Shown in pieces: positions 58,813 through 64,000 of a DNA stretch of 64,000 nucleotides. The position numbers were made by a program, and so were the translations under genes. This stretch comes from Diphasiastrum complanatum (taxonomy: Eukaryota; Streptophyta; Lycopodiopsida; Lycopodiales; Lycopodiaceae). Numbering within the stretch: position 1 is the stretch's first letter; the number at the start of each line of letters is the position of its first letter. The stretch covers positions 22,200,178-22,264,177 of the forward strand of contig CM055107.1 of the NCBI GenBank assembly GCA_029204225.1, in the 5' to 3' direction. The notes below the pieces were generated by a model. It saw only the letters and a program-made list of their open reading frames with translations. It was not told where the DNA came from and made no database searches.

Positions 58813-59640
58813 TACCTAGTGCAACAATACCAAGATGCTATGGCCGTCGTTAGAGAGTTAGGTTCCTTCGATCTATTTATCACGATGACCGCAAACCCAA
58901 ATTGGCCGGAAATAAGGAGAGAGTTGAAATACAGACAAACAACAATTGATAGGCCTGATTTGGTATCAAGGGTTTTTAACATAAAGCTACAACATTTGAT
59001 GGATTTGTTGAGAAGGATGGGATATTTGGGTGCACTATAGGGAGTCTTCATGTTATAGAGTTTCAGAAGAGAGGATTGCCTCACACCCACATTTTGATTA
59101 TATTGGAGGACCCATCATCGTTGGAGATTACGATTCTATCGTGTGCTCAAAGATTCCAAAGAGGGAGGAAGATCCGATACTACATGAGATAGTGAATAGT
59201 TGTATGATGCATGGTCCATGCAGAGCATCCTTTCCAAATGCCCCATGCATGAAAGATGGAAAGTGTTCAAAGAACTACCCAAGAAGCTTCATTGATGAGA
59301 CAACAATGGTAAACGGATATCTTTCGTACAAGCGTAGAGACGACGACGAGAAAGTACGATCACGTGGAGTAGAATTAGACAATAGATGGGTGGTCCCATA
59401 CAGAAGGTGGCTAAGTCTACATTTCAAATGTCACATAAATGTAGAAGTATGAGTGCATATACGTAGTGTGAAGTATTTGTACAAAGGCTGTGGACCGGAT
59501 ATGATAACAGCAGAGGCTGTGGAGAGTGGTTGTCAGCAAACATCAGGTGCGGTGAATGAGATAGAGCAGTTTTTGAATGCACGATCTCAACGAGTGAAGT
59601 CGGGTGGTGGCTATTTGGGCTTTCTATAGGTGCTCATAAG
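58813..59640 (+). pseudogene. Helitron Rep (HUH endonuclease) region
   Basis: The HUH motif is present as PHTHILI. Frame breaks occur at 59038, around 59170 and at 59450. The expected tyrosine region is shortened (SVKYLYKGCG), so the catalytic Tyr pair may be damaged. Confidence 0.75.
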
Positions 59641-60277
59641 CCAGTAGTGACCGCTTGGCAATTCGTCTTCCTGGACACAACCTGATGTTCTTTAGTGTGA
59701 TATAGCAGATTTGGAGGAGGTTGTAGGAGGAGGGGCAGAAAGCACTTTGACAACATTTTTTTGAGTTAAATAAAAGTGGGGATTCACAAGCTCGGGAGTT
59801 ACTTTACGAAGACTTGCCAAGGTTGTATGTTGACAACAAAGGGTCGCATAGCTGGATATGTCGGAGCAAGACACAAAAAATCTCTGCCATTGGACGCATG
59901 TATTTTGTCAATCCATCCGAAGGGGAGCGGTTTTATCTACGAGTTATTTTGGCTCACGTTAGAGGTGCATGAAGTTTTGAGGACTTACGCACAATTGATG
60001 GTCAGGTTTTTCCATCATTTAGAGATGTGTGTAAACACAGGCTTTTTATAAACGATGCGATGGAGTGGAGTAGTTGTTTGTAGGAGGCTATATCATAGAG
60101 GACTCCATCCCAACTTTGTCTCATGTTTGCTATAATCTTATTGACCTGTGCCCCTGCTGATCCACTAGACCTTTGGAAGAGTGTAGAGCCATATTTGGTG
60201 GAGGATTATGCACATGAGTTGGGACAACCAATAACATTTGAGACCGTGAGATATTTCTTGATGAGAGCATTCAACAG

Positions 60278-61640
60278 GTGAAGGTTGAAGTGGAAAAATT
60301 AAATGTGGAACAACGCGCGATATTAGATCGTGTAATACATGAGCAAGTGGACAAACGAAAGGGTGGAGTGTTCTTCGTAGATGGTCCGGGTGGTAACGAC
60401 AAGACATATCTTTATTGTGTCATGTTGTCGTATGTTCATGCGTGCGAATGGGATTGCATTGGCTGTTGCACCGTCAGGGATTGCTGCAATGCTAATTAAA
60501 GGTGGTAGAGCAGCGCATTTCAGATTTAAAATTCCTCCGATGGAATTGCATGAGACCTCGACATGTAATATCTCAAAGCAATCCGCGTTAGGTAAGCTTT
60601 TGATGACATGTCAACTCATTATTTGGGATGAGGATCCAATGGTCCATAAGCATGCAATGGAGTGTTCAGATCGATCTCTAAGAGATATATTGTCCAATGA
60701 TACACCTTTTGGTGGTATTCCTATAGTATGTGGTGGCGATTTTCATCAAGTACTACCGGTGGTACATCGTGGTAGTCAGGCGCAAATTGTGAGTGCGTGT
60801 CTAGAGCTTTCGCATTTGTGGAGACATATTGAGGTCCACAAATTGTCAATCAACATGCGTGTAATGAGTGTAGAAGGTGTTGATAGGGACGAGCAGTTGA
60901 GATTTGTTGATTTTTTGCTTTGTATTGGAGATGGCCATGAATCCACATTGGTGCGTCATGGTGTTGATATGATTTGTCTACCTGAGGGCATGTGTGGAAG
61001 GATGGAAAATGTAGAAGATTTGATCTCATTCACTTTTCTTGATATTGCACAACATTACAAGGATCTTGATTTTTTTAGGAGTCGTGCAATATTGAGTCCA
61101 TTGAATGAGGATGTAGACGAGATGAATGCAAGAGTGGTTTAAAGATTCCCTGGTGATGCATGCACATTTTATAGTGCTGATAATGTGGTTGAGCATGAGG
61201 GTTTTGAGTTGTACCTAGTGGAGTTTTTGAACAACTTACAACCAAGTGGATGCCCTCCACATAAGTTGGTTCTGAAGGCTGGGATGATACTGATGTTGTT
61301 GCGATCGATTGCATCACACAAGGGATTGTGTAATGGAACAAGATTGATCATCCGTAAATTGGGCAGACTGGTCATAGAGGCAGAGATAGTAACTGACAAA
61401 ATATAGGTTTTAGAGTCCTCATTCCACGGATCCCTATAGTGCCCAGCAATTCAAATTTGCCGTTTGAATTGTAGAGAGTTCAGTTTCCCATTAGACCAGC
61501 TTTCGCCATGTCAATCAACAAGGCACAACGACAAACTATGGATATGGTTGGATTGTCATGGTCAACTCTATGTTGCATTGTCAAGAGTGTGAAATGAAGC
61601 AAGTATGGATGTGGAAGGAGTGGCAAGGTACACTCAAAAC
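60278..61640 (+). pseudogene. Helitron PIF1-like helicase
   Basis: Motif I is VDGPGGNDKTYLY (normal GPGGTGKT; Thr-Gly changed to Asn-Asp), after which the frame shifts into the 253-codon stretch 60381-61142. That carries AVAPSGIAAML, LIIWDEDPMVHKHAME (Walker B) and CGGDFHQVLPVV. Later pieces are GLCNGTRLIIRKLG and, in a new frame, AFAMSINKAQRQTMD. The order matches the eukaryotic PIF1/Helitron helicase. Confidence 0.82.
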
Positions 61641-61691
61641 ATTGTATATTTGGAAGTGTTGTAGTGGTAAGAATTTCTTGCTACTACTATA

Positions 61692-62049
61692 TGTTAGAGC
61701 TCTCTTATTGTACATATAAGTTTTTGTGAAGTAATCTACGTGATACACCTTGTTTTTTCTCATATTTTGTCTCTACTTGAGGGCTCACTCACTTTCTCTC
61801 TCTACCTGAGAGTAGGCTATTTTTCTCTCTCTAAAAGCATGTCGAAAACTTAGTTTTTTCATGTACTTGATTGCTTTGAGTGCCAATTGAATGTGGATTC
61901 ATTATGCATGAGATTGTGCTATTGCCTTAGAATCAATCTAAGAAGATTGTAGGATGCAATCTATGTGATAGACCTATGTGCAATCACAAATTATCTTAGA
62001 AGATCATTGTGGGTGTTGGGCAGGCCTTCACACGTGCGAAACCTTCACA
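61692..62049 (+). repeat. Probable copia LTR (358 bp)
   Basis: Runs from TGTTAGAGC to CCTTCACA, followed by TAGTATCAGAGAC, a one-base variant of the usual primer site TGGTATCAGAG. It lies just past the Helitron helicase. The partner LTR was not found. Confidence 0.6.
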
Positions 62050-63188
62050 TAGTATCAGAGACACCCTTAGGTATGATCTTCATGCATCATAGAGTGAAAT
62101 TCATGATTTTAAGTGTGGTTAAGGATCTCAACTAGCTTCCAAGGGATTTTGGTATCAAGAGGGGCCAAAATCATGATGATTTGGATCTGAAAAGTATAGT
62201 ATGGACTATTGTGCTCATAGCACATGTGGGATGCCCCACTTTGAGGATTTATTGTGTTCTATGTGGTGATCCAAATTGTGCAAGTATACTTGTTGGAAAG
62301 CTATTTGAGTGTAGATTTAGGTGCAAGAATCTCAAGTGAATTGGTTCGCTATAGATCAAGTTATTGGCATTTATTTGGAAGTAGGTTGGGCACCCAACCT
62401 GGTGACATTTGCCGAAGAGCACCAAATCTCGACGATTGCATTAAAAAAAACTCAAGTTTACATTGTCAATGTAGGTTTTGAGAGTTCTAGATGAGATTTT
62501 GAGATCCTAGTCACATTGTTTCACTTCTACTCATAGTTCTTGAGTATATTTTGGCTTGAAATATATTAATAGAGGCATGTGAAACTTGTGTTTGGCTTGT
62601 GATTCAAATTTTCTTGGAGTTCCTTCTTTTGTGAAAGGCAAGATCTAGTAACTCAAGTTGATTGGCATTGGTGGAGGGATTGGTCTCTCCTTTGTGATCA
62701 AGATCTTACTAAGTGGATCTAGATATTTGAAGCACACATCTTATTGAGAGAGAAGAATCATGTGAAGAATTTCAGATCATTTGGATCCAAAATGTGTCCC
62801 TTGATCTTTGGTTAGAAAGTCGACACAACATTCAACATTGCCAATGTAAAAAAATCAACATCTACTTAATGAAAGAGATGCAAACTCAATAAGAACTTGA
62901 TCAAACATCAAATATATGATAAAATGAAGTTGCTATCCATACAATAGCAGTACCCTAATGTACTTCCCACGTGTGGATCCAAAAATAACAAAATATGAGC
63001 ATTCTCCACTTGTAGCCATGTTGACGTGACCTGATCTTCTCTTTTCAACCTGTTCCAATGCTCAAAGCACTATTTTGAATGACAACAAATGTATTCAAAC
63101 AGAAATCACAAAGGTATGGAAACTCTCAATTCTCTTCTAGCACTATAACTAGCAAATCAACACATAGAATTAAGAATTCTTGATCAAC
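62050..63188 (+). other. Retroelement leader and unrecognised DNA
   Basis: The first part is probably the untranslated leader of the copia element whose LTR precedes it. The open frame 62254-62481 has no recognisable motif. Nothing further is recognised. Confidence 0.45.
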
Positions 63189-63449
63189 CTATGATCTACC
63201 AACAATCGCATGAGATGAAGAGATAGATGAAGTGTCTTGACTTCTTCGATTTTCTTCTTGCAGCAACATAGTGATAACTCTGGTAAGAGTTAAATCTGAG
63301 TGTGTCGTAATGATCATCACCCAGTTCTCATATGTAGAGGACAGACTTGAAAGCAATGTCATGATTGCGTCTTGATCGTCTATGACTGATCTGACAATGG
63401 CCATCTGTCGCAAGAGCTTGATGTTGTATGTGTCTTTGAAAGAGTTCAC
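63189..63449 (-). pseudogene. copia gag fragment
   Basis: VIDDQDAIMTLLSSLSSTYE followed by NWV and TRVITMLLQEENRR is the middle-to-end of a UBN2-type gag. The N-terminal half and zinc knuckle are absent from the open frame. It lies downstream (minus sense) of the LTR and RNase H of a copia element, so the order is unusual. Confidence 0.7.
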
Positions 63450-63479
63450 AAGATGTCATTCACAAGTGTTCCTAAAAGA

Positions 63480-63754
63480 TCATCACAATCTTTCCATTCT
63501 ATCTGCTTGGTTTTTCACTGTCAAGAATCTGATAAGCACTCACAATCATTCATCATAAGCAATCACTATAACGAGGAGGAAGAGCACACAATCACTGTAT
63601 ATCACACTAACGGAAAGAGAGTACAATGAACCCTAAATATATAGAGAGAGAAAACTAGTAGTTGACTATAGACTAGCCTACAGCTACTTACAACTGGTAA
63701 CAGCTGTCAACAGTAAATTGTAAACAGTAAGAAGTCTATCATTGGTTTCTAACA
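63480..63754 (-). repeat. Probable copia LTR
   Basis: In minus sense it begins TGTTAGAAACC right after a short purine tract TTAGAGAGAG and the end of RNase H, as a 3' LTR should. It contains TATATATTTAGGG. The far end is not sharply defined, so 63480 is approximate. Confidence 0.5.
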
Positions 63755-64000
63755 CTCTCTCTAAATTACATTCTTCTATTCCTAATAAAGTACGAAACTT
63801 TTCAAATCTACATCTACCTAATGACTTAGTAAAAATATCCGCCATTTGACCTTCAGATTTACAAAAAACAAGATCAATGGTTCCATCAAGTATTTTCTCT
63901 CGAACAAAGTGATAATGTATTTCGATGTGCTTAGTTCGAGCATGTAGAACTGGATTTTTGGCAAGGTGAATGTAGCTTTGGTTGTCGCAAGAAATAGTAG
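63755..64000 (-). pseudogene. copia RNase H C-terminus, runs off the window
   Basis: Minus-strand frame: NQSYIHLAKNPVLHARTKHI, then EIHYHFVREKILDG, SEGQMADIFTKSLGRCRFEK and FRTLLGIEECNL. This is the conserved end of copia RNase H before the polypurine tract and 3' LTR. The frame is open as far as seen, so this could be part of a more intact element lying beyond 64000. Confidence 0.85.

Larger units (their letters stand above)
58790..61665 (+). mobile_element. Helitron Rep-helicase remnant
   Basis: A coding trace of an autonomous Helitron, broken by stops and frameshifts. The Helitron-like N domain (QYQDAMAVVRELGSFDLFIT, MTANPNWPEI) is followed by Rep HUH motif RGLPHTHILI, then HGPCRASFPNAPCMKDGKCS, ELDNRWVVPY, VKYLYKG, IGRMYFVNPSEGERFYLR and SFEDLRTIDG. 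Next is a PIF1-type helicase (60278-61640). Helitrons move by rolling-circle replication using Rep for nicking and the helicase for unwinding. The 5' TC and 3' hairpin-CTRR ends were not identified. Confidence 0.88.

Overview
This window is TE-rich nuclear DNA from a land plant, most likely a seed plant. The reasons are two split genes of plant type with introns up to about 11 kb, Ty1/copia and Ty3/gypsy elements (several with an initiator-Met tRNA primer site TGGTATCAGAG), a Helitron, LTR remnants, and many long (GA/CT)n runs. The species cannot be named from the sequence alone.

Two cellular genes can be read exon by exon with intact frames. (1) On the minus strand, 15641 down to 2754, is a WEE1-type cell-cycle kinase. 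It has ten coding exons, all with GT/AG borders, giving 476 codons including the stop. Its first three introns are stretched by repeats and by a copia fragment. (2) On the plus strand, 28752 to 55361, is a DTW-domain protein, a predicted tRNA-uridine aminocarboxypropyltransferase (acp3U synthase). It has eight coding exons and 492 codons including the stop, spread over 26.6 kb. Its introns hold a 5.3-kb chromovirus, an antisense copia fragment and a rearranged LINE.

Layout: 1-433, probable LINE 3' end with a (TC)n tail; 434-2753, 3' flank of WEE1; 2754-15641, WEE1, with an antisense-type insert of copia gag plus LTR at 11.5-13.6 kb; 15.6-16.8 kb, WEE1 leader and upstream DNA; 16.8-22.2 kb, degenerate gypsy element interrupted by a clean 742-bp solo LTR; 22.7-23.7 kb, a 25-bp minisatellite next to an unexplained 176-codon ORF; 24.0-24.5 kb, copia gag; 25.1 kb, a 110-bp (CT)n; 25.5-27.2 kb, antisense chromovirus pol; 27.1-27.8 kb, degenerate ~300-bp tandem repeats; 28.7-55.4 kb, DTW gene; 55.4-58.8 kb, no recognised gene; 58.8-61.7 kb, Helitron Rep/helicase pseudogene; 61.7-64.0 kb, copia LTRs, gag and RNase H pieces running off the window.

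No novel multi-gene system was found. The observations most worth following are a LINE that does not look like the usual plant L1 type, with a (TC)n tail shared by a second locus; its internal tandem duplication; the minisatellite and its adjacent ORF; and the exon structures of two genes that ordinary gene prediction could easily fragment. All coordinates and splice sites were read by eye; no alignment or database search was possible.
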